Source: a virus
Direction: 5' to 3' (one strand)
DNA: 37,752 nucleotides
Virus record (IMG/VR): IMGVR_UViG_3300032677_000081
Span: 1 to 37,752 of that record
A program made the translations under genes and the position numbers. The notes under the pieces are model-generated. The model ran no database searches. It had not been told where the DNA came from and was given only the letters and a program-made list of their open reading frames with translations. Below are positions 22,299-30,293 of this stretch, in pieces (the stretch's first letter is position 1; every line of letters starts with the position of its first letter).

Positions 22299-24140
22299 AT
22301 GGCAGATAATAACCGCAGAGGCCCTAATGGTGGGTGGCGCAAGTATTTTAAGGTTGCAACACCTGGTGGACAACTAAGTCCAATTTCCGGATCAAATCAA
22401 TTTGGATTACCGGGCTATAACCGTAATACTGGTGGTGGCGAAGGTATTAATACTCCTAATGATTTTGCATTTCGCAACTATGCCAGTAGACTACCAGAAG
22501 TATACACAGGACATCCTAATCGTGTTGAACGCTATAATCAATACGAAAATATGGATATGGATTCTGAGATTAATGCCTGTTTAGACATTATTGCTGAATT
22601 CTCAACACAGATCAACGAAGATAACGAAACTCCGTTTGATATACACTTCAAAGATAAACCAACTGATCACGAAGTAGAAATTATTAAGAAACAGCTACAA
22701 CAGTGGACAAAACTTAATAAACTAGATCAGCGCATATTCAAATTATTCCGTAACACTATCAAGTACGGCGATCAAGTATTTGTTCGTGACCCAGAAACAT
22801 TTGAAATGATGTGGGTTGATATGACCAAAGTAGCTCGCGTTATTGTTAACGAAAGCCAAGGCAAGCGTCCAGAACAGTATGTGATTCGCGATATTAATCC
22901 TAATTTCCAAAACATGACTGTGGCATCAAAAACCACACAGGACTATTATGTTAGTCGTCCAACTGGCACTATTGGTCAAGGCGCAGGTAATTCAGCCTTT
23001 GGCGGCGGAGCTGGTGGCGGAGCTGGAGTAAGCGGCGGCGGAGTAGGTAACAATCGTTTTGTGCAGGCCATGAACGAATCCTGTTTAGATGCTCGTCATA
23101 TTGTGCATTTGAGCCTAAACGAAGGTCTTGATTTTTTCTGGCCATTTGGACAAAGTATTCTAGAAAACATCTACAAAGTTTACAAACAAAAAGAATTATT
23201 AGAAGATGCGGTATTGATCTATCGTATTCAACGAGCTCCAGAACGCCGCTTGTTCAAGATTGATGTGGGCAACATGCCTAGTCATATGGCCATGGCCTTT
23301 GTTGAGCGTGTTAAAAATGAAATGCATCAACGCCGTATTCCTACTGTAACAGGTGGCGGACAAAACATGATGGATGCTAGTTATAATCCATTAAGTATCA
23401 ACGAAGACTACTTTTTCCCACAGACAGCAGACGGTCGTGGATCCAGTATTGATGTATTGCCAGGCGGTCAGAACCTAGGCGAAATTGATGACTTAAAATA
23501 TTTTAATAACAAGATGGCTCGTGGCTTGCGTGTGCCTAGTAGCTACTTGCCAACAGGCCCAGACGACTCAAATTTAGCTATGAATGACGGTCGTGTAGGC
23601 ACAGCATTGATACAAGAATACCGTTTTAACCAGTACTGCATACGCTTACAAAAGCTGATTATGCAGAAATTAGATGACGAATTCAAGATGTTTTTACGCT
23701 GGAGAGGCTTCAATCTTGACAGCAGTCTGTTTAATATTGCACTTTGCGAGCCACAAAACTTTGCAAGTTATCGCCAAAGTGAGTTAGATAACAGCAAAAT
23801 TCAAGCATTTGCACAGCTAGAACCCTTGCCATATATGAGTAAACGATTCTTAATGAAGCGTTATTTGGGCTTGACCGAAGAAGAATTACTTGAAAATGAG
23901 CAGATGTGGAAAGAAGAGCGCGACGAGCCTGAGCTTCAAACCACACAAGGACAAGACTTGCGTAGCGTGGGCGTAACCCCAGCTGGCATTGAATCTGACC
24001 TACAAAACGCTGAATTATCACAGGCACCTCCAGGTGGTGAAGCTCCTGAAGGCGCTATGCCAGCAGTACCTAACACAGCAGGCCCTGGTGGCCAAGGTGC
24101 CGTAGCGGCTCCAGCTGGCGCTTCTGGCGCAGGCTTATAA
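22299..24140 (+). CDS. 20: Portal vertex protein gp20
   Basis: A 613-residue portal (T4 gp20 is 524 aa). Conserved gp20 segments are clear: NRVERYNQYENMDMDSEINA with CLDIIAEFSTQ, LFRNTIKYGDQVFVRD, HIVHLSLNEGLDFFWPFGQS, DAVLIYRIQRAPERRLFKID, and the YFNNKMARGLRVPSSYLPTG crown/stem segment with NLAMNDGRVGTALIQEYRF. Residues about 224-251 hold a Gly/Ala-rich insertion. The C-terminal 60 residues are Gly/Ala/Pro-rich and probably disordered. The dodecamer forms the DNA gate and docks the terminase. It is the first gene of the head operon 20-(74 aa)-67-21-22-23. Confidence 0.95.
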   Translation: MADNNRRGPNGGWRKYFKVATPGGQLSPISGSNQFGLPGYNRNTGGGEGINTPNDFAFRNYASRLPEVYTGHPNRVERYNQYENMDMDSEINACLDIIAEFSTQINEDNETPFDIHFKDKPTDHEVEIIKKQLQQWTKLNKLDQRIFKLFRNTIKYGDQVFVRDPETFEMMWVDMTKVARVIVNESQGKRPEQYVIRDINPNFQNMTVASKTTQDYYVSRPTGTIGQGAGNSAFGGGAGGGAGVSGGGVGNNRFVQAMNESCLDARHIVHLSLNEGLDFFWPFGQSILENIYKVYKQKELLEDAVLIYRIQRAPERRLFKIDVGNMPSHMAMAFVERVKNEMHQRRIPTVTGGGQNMMDASYNPLSINEDYFFPQTADGRGSSIDVLPGGQNLGEIDDLKYFNNKMARGLRVPSSYLPTGPDDSNLAMNDGRVGTALIQEYRFNQYCIRLQKLIMQKLDDEFKMFLRWRGFNLDSSLFNIALCEPQNFASYRQSELDNSKIQAFAQLEPLPYMSKRFLMKRYLGLTEEELLENEQMWKEERDEPELQTTQGQDLRSVGVTPAGIESDLQNAELSQAPPGGEAPEGAMPAVPNTAGPGGQGAVAAPAGASGAGL

Positions 24141-24143
24141 ATA
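24136..24143 (+). promoter_or_regulatory. Late promoter box TATAAATA overlapping the gp20 stop
   Basis: This is an exact TATAAATA, the T4 late -10 consensus, spanning the gp20 TAA stop and lying just before the 74-aa gene. It may start a second head-gene transcript. Confidence 0.55.
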
Positions 24144-24148
24144 CTAGC

Positions 24149-24373
24149 ATGATCTTAAATGAATTATATGACCGCAGTCCTGAAGCTTATCAGGACCTAA
24201 GTCAAGACAATACTCAACCGCGGTTAAGCGATACTCGCAAAACCCGTTTGACTCTGCGCCAGCTTAATAAACTGCGCCAAATGAACGATATCAGGTCCGT
24301 GGAATACAGAGAAAAACTAAAAGATATAAAACGCCAATACGCACCTGCACCTGAGCCTCCTACAGGCCTGTAA
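24149..24373 (+). CDS. Small basic protein between gp20 and gp67-like gene
   Basis: A 74-residue protein rich in Arg/Lys and Gln (KTRLTLRQLNKLRQMNDI, then VEYREKLKDIKRQYAPAP), with two predicted helices and a Pro-rich end. The family is not recognised with certainty, but proteins of this style are regularly found between the portal and prohead core genes of T4-like phages. By position it may be a prohead core component: T4 has gp67 and the basic gp68 here, but no direct similarity to gp68 is visible. It starts 8 bp after the portal stop and is followed by a small hairpin. Confidence 0.7.
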   Translation: MILNELYDRSPEAYQDLSQDNTQPRLSDTRKTRLTLRQLNKLRQMNDIRSVEYREKLKDIKRQYAPAPEPPTGL

Positions 24374-24378
24374 AAAAA

Positions 24379-24398
24379 CTGTCATTTCTGACAGAAAA
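24379..24398 (+). terminator. Weak hairpin after the 74-aa gene
   Basis: CTGTCA (24379-24384), loop TTTC and TGACAG (24389-24394) form a perfect 6-bp stem preceded by a run of A and followed by AAAATC. On the minus strand the A-run gives a U-tract, but no minus-strand gene ends here. On the plus strand the U-tract is missing, so this is a weak terminator, pause or mRNA-processing site. Confidence 0.35.
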
Positions 24399-24422
24399 TC
24401 ACCGTTAAAGTACCTAGATTAT

Positions 24423-24444
24423 GTAATATATGTAAATATATTAC
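24423..24444 (+). promoter_or_regulatory. Perfect 8-bp inverted repeat around TGTAAATA
   Basis: GTAATATA (24423-24430) and TATATTAC (24437-24444) form an inverted repeat with a 6-bp centre, and TGTAAATA (24431-24438) lies within it. It is located 25 bp before the gp67-like gene. It could combine a late-type box and a regulator site; AAGGAG follows as a strong ribosome binding site. Confidence 0.35.
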
Positions 24445-24468
24445 CGAGCCATACCTTAAGGAGAAAAT

Positions 24469-25413
24469 ATGACTAATAAATTTGAACAATTAATCGAATA
24501 TGTGATTAATGATGAAGAACAAAAAGCCCGTGAGCTTTTCCATGATATCGTTGTTGAGAAATCACGCGAAATCTACGAGAGTCTTATGGAAGAAGAAGAC
24601 GAAGAGTCTAGTGCTGAGCGCGACGACAAAGCTGAAAAAGCTGGTAAAAAAGTTGCTAAAGACATCGAGTACGACGAGAAGAAAAACAAGTTGGACGAAG
24701 ATGAAGAAGAAGATGACGAAGAAGATCTTGAAGAAGATATGACTTCTGATGCCGCTCCTGATCTTATTGACGACGTCGAAATGGACGAAGAAGGTATGAC
24801 CATGGAAAATGATGCTGAGTTTGACGACGAAGCTGAAGAAGAAGGCGAAGAAATGACTCATGATATGGAAAACGATCATGATGAAGAAGGCGACATTGAA
24901 GATCGCGTAGTTGACTTGGAAGACAAGTTAGACGAATTAATGGCTGAATTTGAAGCTATTATGGGCGGCGAGCACGGCGAAGAAGATGAATTTGATGCTG
25001 AGCGCAATGATGTAGGCAACCACGATATGCAAGGCGACGAGCTAGAAATGGACGACACAGCTGAATTTGCTGACATGCCATTGGGCGAAAACATCAGTTT
25101 GCCATCAGCACCAAAGCCAGTTACTACTGAGCCAGCTGGAACAAACACAAAGTCTACAACAGCATTTAATTCAGGTGCAGCCGGTATGGCAAGTAAGCCA
25201 GTAGGCGGTAGCCCAGATGAGAAGAACCCAGACGGCACAGCCGCTTACAAGAAGCCATCAAACGCTTACAGTAAGGGCGAAGGCAATTTGCCAGGCGCAG
25301 GTACTTTTAAAAACACTCCAGCTAAAGACGGTAGTAAATTGGCACCAGCACCAAAGCCAGTAACTGCACAAGCAGCCGGTGTTAATACAAAGACACCTTT
25401 TCCAAGAGGTTAA
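24469..25413 (+). CDS. 67: Acidic prohead core protein, gp67-like
   Basis: A 314-residue protein. The N-terminal 40 residues (FEQLIEYVINDEEQKARELF) resemble the helix of T4 gp67 (prohead inner core, 80 aa), which reads like a short helix with x-x-A-R-x-x-F. Residues about 40-200 are extremely Glu/Asp-rich and charged like other core proteins that are cut to small acidic peptides. Residues about 205-314 are Pro/Lys/Gly-rich and contain a repeated element (APKPVT-x4-AG-x-NTK) at about 214-228 and 294-308. AAGGAG precedes the ATG. Together with gp22 it would form the scaffold that gp21 degrades. The assignment rests on position, charge and the N-terminal helix. Confidence 0.72.
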   Translation: MTNKFEQLIEYVINDEEQKARELFHDIVVEKSREIYESLMEEEDEESSAERDDKAEKAGKKVAKDIEYDEKKNKLDEDEEEDDEEDLEEDMTSDAAPDLIDDVEMDEEGMTMENDAEFDDEAEEEGEEMTHDMENDHDEEGDIEDRVVDLEDKLDELMAEFEAIMGGEHGEEDEFDAERNDVGNHDMQGDELEMDDTAEFADMPLGENISLPSAPKPVTTEPAGTNTKSTTAFNSGAAGMASKPVGGSPDEKNPDGTAAYKKPSNAYSKGEGNLPGAGTFKNTPAKDGSKLAPAPKPVTAQAAGVNTKTPFPRG

Positions 25414-25422
25414 TAGGTAGAT

Positions 25423-26076
25423 ATGGCTCGCTATACATATCTTAAAGAACATCTAAGCTTCACTCAGGCCAGGGCAGAAATCCTGACTGAGGAAGCCGCG
25501 GATGGTTCTGGCAAGAACTTGTACCTCAAAGGCATTTGTATTGAGGGCGGAGTTCGCAATGCCAACGAGCGAGTATATCCTGTAAACGAAATTGCCAAGG
25601 CAGTAGACACTATCAACGAACAGATTAAAACTGGTCATTCAGTTTTAGGTGAAGTAGATCACCCAGATGATTTAAAGATCAACTTGGATCGTGTAAGTCA
25701 CATGATTGAAAAAATGTGGATGGATGGCCCTGCAGGCTATGGAAAACTAAAGATATTACCAACACCGATGGGAACATTAGTAAAAACAATGTTAGAATCC
25801 GGTGTTAAACTAGGTGTTAGCAGTCGTGGATCTGGAAATGTCAACGACGCAAACGGACATGTCAGTGACTTTGAAATAGTCACTGTTGATGTGGTTGCTC
25901 AACCAAGTGCTCCTAATGCATATCCAACAGCAATTTATGAAGGCCTACTGAATCATCGTGGCGGTCAGCAGTTGCTAGATATGTTTAAGGACCCTGCTAA
26001 AGGCAACAAAGCACAGAGATTTGTAAAGAGCGAAGTTCTTCGTTTGATACAAGGTCTCAAGATTGAAGGGAAATAA
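25423..26076 (+). CDS. 21: Prohead core protease gp21
   Basis: A 217-residue protein (T4 gp21 is 212 aa). The hallmarks of the gp21 serine protease family (Peptidase_S77) are present: LKGICIEGGVRNANERVYP, the His-containing GEVDHPDD, then GVKLGVSSRGSG with the likely nucleophile Ser, and DFEIVTVDVVAQPSAPNA. It cleaves gp22, gp67, gp23 and itself at [L/I]-x-E sites during head maturation. It begins 9 bp after the gp67-like gene and is followed by the gp22 start 1 bp after its stop. Confidence 0.95.
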   Translation: MARYTYLKEHLSFTQARAEILTEEAADGSGKNLYLKGICIEGGVRNANERVYPVNEIAKAVDTINEQIKTGHSVLGEVDHPDDLKINLDRVSHMIEKMWMDGPAGYGKLKILPTPMGTLVKTMLESGVKLGVSSRGSGNVNDANGHVSDFEIVTVDVVAQPSAPNAYPTAIYEGLLNHRGGQQLLDMFKDPAKGNKAQRFVKSEVLRLIQGLKIEGK

Positions 26077-26077
26077 T

Positions 26078-27172
26078 ATGCTAGATGCTATTAAACCGTT
26101 ATTAGATAGCGAGCTAATTTCTGAGGATGCGAAAGCAGAAATCAATGAAGCTTGGGAATCCAAGTTAGTTGAAGCCAAAGAACAAGCCCGTGCAGAACTC
26201 CGCGAAGAGTTTGCACAACGCTATGAGCATGATAAACAAGTAATGGTAGAAGCCCTGGATCGCATGATAACAGATGGTCTTACTGATGAACTACAACAAG
26301 TACAAGCTGAAAAAGCTCAACTTGCTGAAGATCGCGTTCGTTTCCAAGCTAAGATGAAAGAAAATTCCACAAAGTTTAACGACTTTATGGTAACCAAATT
26401 AGCAGAAGAAATTGGCGAATTGCGTAAAGATCGTAAAATGCACAACGAAGGTCTCCAGAAATTGGAAGGCTTTATCGTACATGCATTAGCTAAAGAGATT
26501 CAAGAATTTGCACAAGACAAACAAGATGTAGTTAATACAAAAGTTCGTTTAGTGCGTGAAGCTCGTAGCAAACTTGAAACATTGAAGACACGATTTGTAA
26601 AAGAATCTGCCGCCAAGATGAGTCAAGCTGTTGGCAAGCATCTCAAGGCCGAACTCAGTCAGTTGCAAGAAGACATCAAAGTTGCTCGCGAGAACAATTT
26701 TGGTCGTCGTATTTTTGAAGCGTATGCCGCAGAATTTGGCGCTACTCACTTAAATGAGAAGCAAGAAGTTCGCAAATTACACGATGCATTAGCTCAGAAA
26801 GATGCAAAACTGGCCGAAGCCATCCAACTCACACAAAAGGCGAAAGTACTTGTGGAGTCCAAAGAACGCGAAATCCGTATGATCAAGGAATCCAATGAAC
26901 GCGAAAGCGCCATGGAAGAATTGCTCGCTCCTCTAAACAATGAGAAGCGTGAAATCATGCGTAATTTGCTCGAAAGCGTACAGACTAAGCGTTTGTCTGC
27001 CGCATTCGAAAAGTATCTACCAGCTGTTTTGGAAGATCGTTCCGTGAAAGCCACAAAAGTGATCACAGAATCATTGTCCGAAGTAACTGGCGATAAATCT
27101 GCCCGTGTCCAAGATGCTGATGAGCAAAGCGAAAGCAATGTCATTAATCTGAAGCGGTTGGCAGGGCTGTAA
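26078..27172 (+). CDS. 22: Prohead scaffold core protein gp22
   Basis: A 364-residue protein from the ATG at 26078, with AAGGG 7 nt upstream. A TTG at 26063 in the same frame lies inside gp21 and is unlikely. The sequence is highly helical, Glu/Lys/Ala/Gln-rich and coiled-coil throughout (for example KEQARAELREEFAQRYEHDK). This fits the T4 major scaffold gp22 (269 aa) in composition and place between gp21 and gp23. Many L/I-x-E sites would let gp21 cut it into small peptides. Confidence 0.88.
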   Translation: MLDAIKPLLDSELISEDAKAEINEAWESKLVEAKEQARAELREEFAQRYEHDKQVMVEALDRMITDGLTDELQQVQAEKAQLAEDRVRFQAKMKENSTKFNDFMVTKLAEEIGELRKDRKMHNEGLQKLEGFIVHALAKEIQEFAQDKQDVVNTKVRLVREARSKLETLKTRFVKESAAKMSQAVGKHLKAELSQLQEDIKVARENNFGRRIFEAYAAEFGATHLNEKQEVRKLHDALAQKDAKLAEAIQLTQKAKVLVESKEREIRMIKESNERESAMEELLAPLNNEKREIMRNLLESVQTKRLSAAFEKYLPAVLEDRSVKATKVITESLSEVTGDKSARVQDADEQSESNVINLKRLAGL

Positions 27173-27199
27173 TTTAAAGATATCAAAAAGGAGACTTAA

Positions 27200-28396
27200 A
27201 TGTCACAAGAATTAATCGAAAGTCGTTGGGACGAAACTAAGGAAGCGTTGCTTGAAGGCCTACAAGGTTCTAAGCGTTCTTCCATGAGTGTAATCCTTGA
27301 GAACACAAAGAAGTACTTGAAAGAGAACGCAAGTTCTGGTTCAACTGCATCTGGTAACATTGCTACATTAAACCGTGTAATTCTGCCAGTAATCCGTCGT
27401 GTTATGCCAACTGTTATTGCTAACGAGTTGGTTGGTGTTCAGCCTATGACAGGCCCAGTTGGTCAAATCCACACATTGCGTGTTCGCTATGCTCAGTCTT
27501 TAACAGACAACAGCTTGGCACAAACAAGTGTAACAGCTGGCCAAGAAGCTTTGTCACCATTTACCATTGCAACTGCATACTCCACACAGCCACAAAGTTC
27601 TAGTACAGCTACTGGCTATACTGGTAACAACACAGCTACAATGGAAGGTACAGGCGGTAAGCAAATTTCCGTACAGATCTTGAAGCAAGCTGTTGAAGCT
27701 AAGACACGCAAACTCCAAGCTCGTTGGACATTTGAATCTGCACAAGATGCTCAAGCTATGCATGGCATCGATGTTGAAGCTGAAATCATGGCTGCTCTTG
27801 CACAAGAGATCACAGCTGAGATTGACCAAGAGATCCTCTTGAGTCTACAAACATTGGCTACAACAGAGTACACATACAACCAAGCTACTGTATCTGGTAC
27901 AGCAACATTCGTTGGTGATGAGCATGCCGCTTTGGCAGTGTTGATCAACCGCGTTGCTAACTTGATCGCTCAGCGTACACGCCGTGGCGCAGGTAACTGG
28001 GCTGTTGTATCTCCAGCTAGTTTGACAGTATTGCAATCTGCAACCACTTCTGCTTTTGCTCGCACAACAGAAGGCACATTTGAAGCTCCTACAAACACCA
28101 AGTTTGTTGGTACATTGAATGGTGCTATGCGTGTGTTTGTAAACAGCTACGCACAAGATACACAAGCTGTGTTAGTTGGTTACAAAGGCTCTAGTGAAGC
28201 TGACGCTGCCGCGTTCTACTGCCCATACATTCCGTTGATGAGTAGTGGTGTTGTATTGGATCCAAGTACATTCGAACCAGTAGTTAGCTTTATGACTCGC
28301 TACGGATTTGTCGAGCTCACTAATACTGCGAGCAGTTTTGGAAACGCAGCAGATTATGTTGGGGAAATCGCAGTGCAAAATTTATCGTTCAGCTAA
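27200..28396 (+). CDS. 23: Major capsid protein gp23
   Basis: A 398-residue HK97-fold capsid protein, shorter than T4 gp23 (521 aa) but similar to those of other compact T4-like phages. Visible family segments include RVILPVIRRVMPTVIANELV, VGVQPMTGPVGQIHTLRVRY, the long ALAQEITAEIDQEILLSL helix, and RRGAGNWAVVSPASLTVLQS. The N-terminal delta region contains [L/I]-x-E sites (ILE at 32-34, LKE at 40-42); cleavage after E42 by gp21 is plausible. AAAGGAG gives a strong ribosome binding site. The gene ends the head operon and is followed by a strong terminator. Confidence 0.96.
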   Translation: MSQELIESRWDETKEALLEGLQGSKRSSMSVILENTKKYLKENASSGSTASGNIATLNRVILPVIRRVMPTVIANELVGVQPMTGPVGQIHTLRVRYAQSLTDNSLAQTSVTAGQEALSPFTIATAYSTQPQSSSTATGYTGNNTATMEGTGGKQISVQILKQAVEAKTRKLQARWTFESAQDAQAMHGIDVEAEIMAALAQEITAEIDQEILLSLQTLATTEYTYNQATVSGTATFVGDEHAALAVLINRVANLIAQRTRRGAGNWAVVSPASLTVLQSATTSAFARTTEGTFEAPTNTKFVGTLNGAMRVFVNSYAQDTQAVLVGYKGSSEADAAAFYCPYIPLMSSGVVLDPSTFEPVVSFMTRYGFVELTNTASSFGNAADYVGEIAVQNLSFS

Positions 28397-28447
28397 TCAA
28401 ACAGCAACAACGAAAAGTTTATTCAACCCAGGGATGGGAAGAAGCAG

Positions 28448-28471
28448 AAAAGCGCCGCAAGGCGCTTTTTT
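28448..28471 (+). terminator. Strong intrinsic terminator after gp23
   Basis: AAAAGCGCC (28448-28456), loop GCAA and GGCGCTTTT (28461-28469) form a 9-bp stem with a GNRA loop, followed by more T. It lies 52 bp after the gp23 stop and ends the head operon. Confidence 0.9.
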
Positions 28472-28485
28472 GTTGGCCAAATTAT

Positions 28486-28515
28486 TTGACAAACATTATG
28501 TTTTGAGTGTATTAT
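28486..28515 (+). promoter_or_regulatory. Sigma70-type promoter after the gp23 terminator
   Basis: TTGACA (28486-28491) and TATTAT (28510-28515) are separated by 18 bp. The promoter is directly downstream of the gp23 terminator and upstream of the GIY-YIG gene, giving that gene its own transcription start. Confidence 0.55.
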
Positions 28516-28537
28516 TCTTAGTAATGCTACGGACTAT

Positions 28538-28545
28538 GATAAATA
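28538..28545 (+). promoter_or_regulatory. Late-promoter-like box GATAAATA before GIY-YIG gene
   Basis: GATAAATA fits NATAAATA and lies 5 nt before the ATG at 28551. Late T4 homing endonuclease genes often carry their own late promoter. The short leader is a concern. Confidence 0.35.
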
Positions 28546-28550
28546 AAAGC

Positions 28551-29369
28551 ATGAAACACTTTATATACAAAACAACTCACATAAACGGCAAATACTATAT
28601 TGGAAGACATAGTACAGAAAACATCAACGATGGCTACATTGGGTCCGGTCTTTGGCCTAGTTCTATAAAAGATAAATCCACACTAACTCGAGAAATACTT
28701 GAATATGCTGATTCGGTTGAACAGGTAACAAGACTCGAAGGGCAGTATCTAGCAGAACATTATGGCAAACCGGGTTGCATGAATCAAACTGTAGACCCTA
28801 TTGGGTTTGATACAGATAATAATCCAATGAAAAATCCAATTATAGCAGAAAAAATTGCCGGCGATAATCACTATATGAGGAAAAATCCGCAAGCAAGAGA
28901 AAATAGTAGACAAAAGCAAAATAAATTAGTTCAGGAAGGTAAGCATAATTTACAAGGCGATCGCAATCCAAACAAGGATGGCCGTAACGCTAAAAAAGCA
29001 TATGAGAATGGCAATCACGTCTGGCTTAAGAATAATCCAAGTATATGGCGTAGCGAAGCAGGTATACACCACTGGCAAAATGGCAACAGTCCTAACGCTG
29101 GCGGCAAATTAAACAAAAAACTTGTAGAAGCCGGAACACACAATTTACTTGGGCCCGAGCACAATGCCAAACGAATCAAAGAAGGTACACATAACCTGCT
29201 CGGTCCAAGTTCGAATCTAGACAGGCTCAAAGCCGGTAATCATCCAAGTCAAATAAAAAAAACTTGCGAGCACTGTGGAAAAACTGCAAGCGTGAGCATG
29301 TATACACGATGGCATGCTGACCGTTGTAAACAATCCCCCAACAACACCCCCAAGAAAGAAACAAAATGA
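28551..29369 (+). CDS. GIY-YIG homing endonuclease with NUMOD-like repeats and zinc finger
   Basis: A 272-residue protein from the ATG at 28551. The frame extends upstream through the terminator and into gp23, so earlier starts are ruled out. Residues 1-80 hold the GIY-YIG nuclease: HFIYKTTHINGKYYIGRH, catalytic Arg in STLTREILEY and catalytic Glu in RLEGQYLAEH. Residues about 115-240 carry DNA-binding repeats of the type EAGTHNLLGPEHNAKRIK / EGTHNLLGPSSNLDRLK / AGNHPSQ. The C-terminus has CEHC...H..RC, a zinc finger. It is freestanding after the major capsid gene, a typical Seg-like insertion. It overlaps the next gene by 4 bp (ATGA). Confidence 0.9.
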   Translation: MKHFIYKTTHINGKYYIGRHSTENINDGYIGSGLWPSSIKDKSTLTREILEYADSVEQVTRLEGQYLAEHYGKPGCMNQTVDPIGFDTDNNPMKNPIIAEKIAGDNHYMRKNPQARENSRQKQNKLVQEGKHNLQGDRNPNKDGRNAKKAYENGNHVWLKNNPSIWRSEAGIHHWQNGNSPNAGGKLNKKLVEAGTHNLLGPEHNAKRIKEGTHNLLGPSSNLDRLKAGNHPSQIKKTCEHCGKTASVSMYTRWHADRCKQSPNNTPKKETK

Positions 29370-29647
29370 AAGACACTGAAATTGTAGAAGTACTAGCCGA
29401 TGGCACCATCAACCATTTTGATTTGGATGTATGCAATGCCGCTGCTGACGAGGCCTTAGAGCTATTGTGGGCCAAAGAAAATACCGTGCTGTCGTTTGAC
29501 TACACAGCCGCGGTTTTTAGCCTGTTCGTAGACTCTATCAATATCTTGAGTAATTCTGGATGGACCACACAGGAACTACTACAGGAAGTACTTGATCACT
29601 CCGAAGCCAACGACAACATCGGCGACCCAGATTGTGAGGACGACTAA
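29366..29647 (+). CDS. Small acidic protein of unknown function
   Basis: A 93-residue acidic protein (EIVEVLADGTINHFDLDVCN, with a helical middle AADEALELLWAK and a DCEDD end). The family is not recognised. Its ATG overlaps the endonuclease stop (ATGA), which implies translational coupling. The compact helical composition and low repeat content support a real gene. Confidence 0.65.
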   Translation: MKDTEIVEVLADGTINHFDLDVCNAAADEALELLWAKENTVLSFDYTAAVFSLFVDSINILSNSGWTTQELLQEVLDHSEANDNIGDPDCEDD

Positions 29648-29712
29648 CCGCGCCCGCTGGCACGGTGCTAACTGCAAATACCACCTGTGACATGGCGTAA
29701 ACCCTTGGATCT

Positions 29713-29720
29713 GCTAAATA
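29713..29720 (+). promoter_or_regulatory. Late-promoter-like box GCTAAATA
   Basis: GCTAAATA lies 23 bp before the ATG of the beta-rich protein gene, a good position for a leader. It mismatches NATAAATA at one base. The rest of the 96-bp gap shows nothing else. Confidence 0.3.
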
Positions 29721-29743
29721 GGTTATCAGATAAGGAATAGATC

Positions 29744-30283
29744 ATGGTAGCACCATTACAAATAGGCGGTGGCATTTCAATAGGCGGTAGCATTAATATC
29801 GGAAATTTTGCAGAGGTACCTAGTTTTACCATAAATTCATTTGAGTTTGCGTCAGGCGAATCTTACGGCGGCGGATTACAGCCACAAGGTACCAATGGCA
29901 CTGGCGGATTTATTAATCCGGCTACTGGATCGTTAGAAGCAAGCGGATACGCATTTATTACGCCAACAAGCGAACTTATAACTATTTTAGATACAGCATT
30001 TGCAGCCGCCGGAATACCAACAGACGGTTCTACTTATGCGTGGAATGTTACTTGGGGAGCAGGTAGTACAACTTCTTCTGGTATAGTTCGTTTAGGTTGG
30101 AACAACGGAGGACAGACATTGATTATGTCAGTAATGAACCCTAGCGACAATAGCTGGCAAAATCCTCCAACCGGCTCTAATTATGAATATGCCGCAAGTT
30201 TGATTGGCACTTTTTTACTGCCAGCAACCTTCACAGCTTATACTCCATTAAATCAAGTTGGCTCTGCTAACGAATGGTGCTAA
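29744..30283 (+). CDS. Small virion protein, beta-rich
   Basis: A 179-residue Gly/Ser/Thr/Asn-rich protein with a glycine-rich beta start (IGGGISIGGSINIGNF) and strand-like segments (STYAWNVTWGAGSTTSSGIV, then RLGWNNGGQTLIMSVMN). The composition is that of fibre, whisker or decoration proteins of this phage. AAGGAA lies before the ATG and GCTAAATA about 24 bp upstream. No named family is recognised; a virion role is inferred from composition. Confidence 0.6.
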   Translation: MVAPLQIGGGISIGGSINIGNFAEVPSFTINSFEFASGESYGGGLQPQGTNGTGGFINPATGSLEASGYAFITPTSELITILDTAFAAAGIPTDGSTYAWNVTWGAGSTTSSGIVRLGWNNGGQTLIMSVMNPSDNSWQNPPTGSNYEYAASLIGTFLLPATFTAYTPLNQVGSANEWC

Positions 30284-30293
30284 ACTATAACTG

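Noticed and set aside
24562-24879. Minus-strand frames opposite the gp67-like gene (Phe- or Ser-rich)
   Set aside because: They are produced by the GAA/GAC-rich acidic codons on the other strand and have no ribosome binding site.
26063-26077. TTG start at 26063 for gp22
   Set aside because: It lies inside gp21 and has the AAGGG ribosome binding site downstream of it. The ATG at 26078 has correct spacing.
28308-28550. Upstream extension of the GIY-YIG frame into the gp23 gene
   Set aside because: It overlaps gp23 in another frame and runs through a strong terminator. GIY-YIG homology begins at the ATG at 28551.
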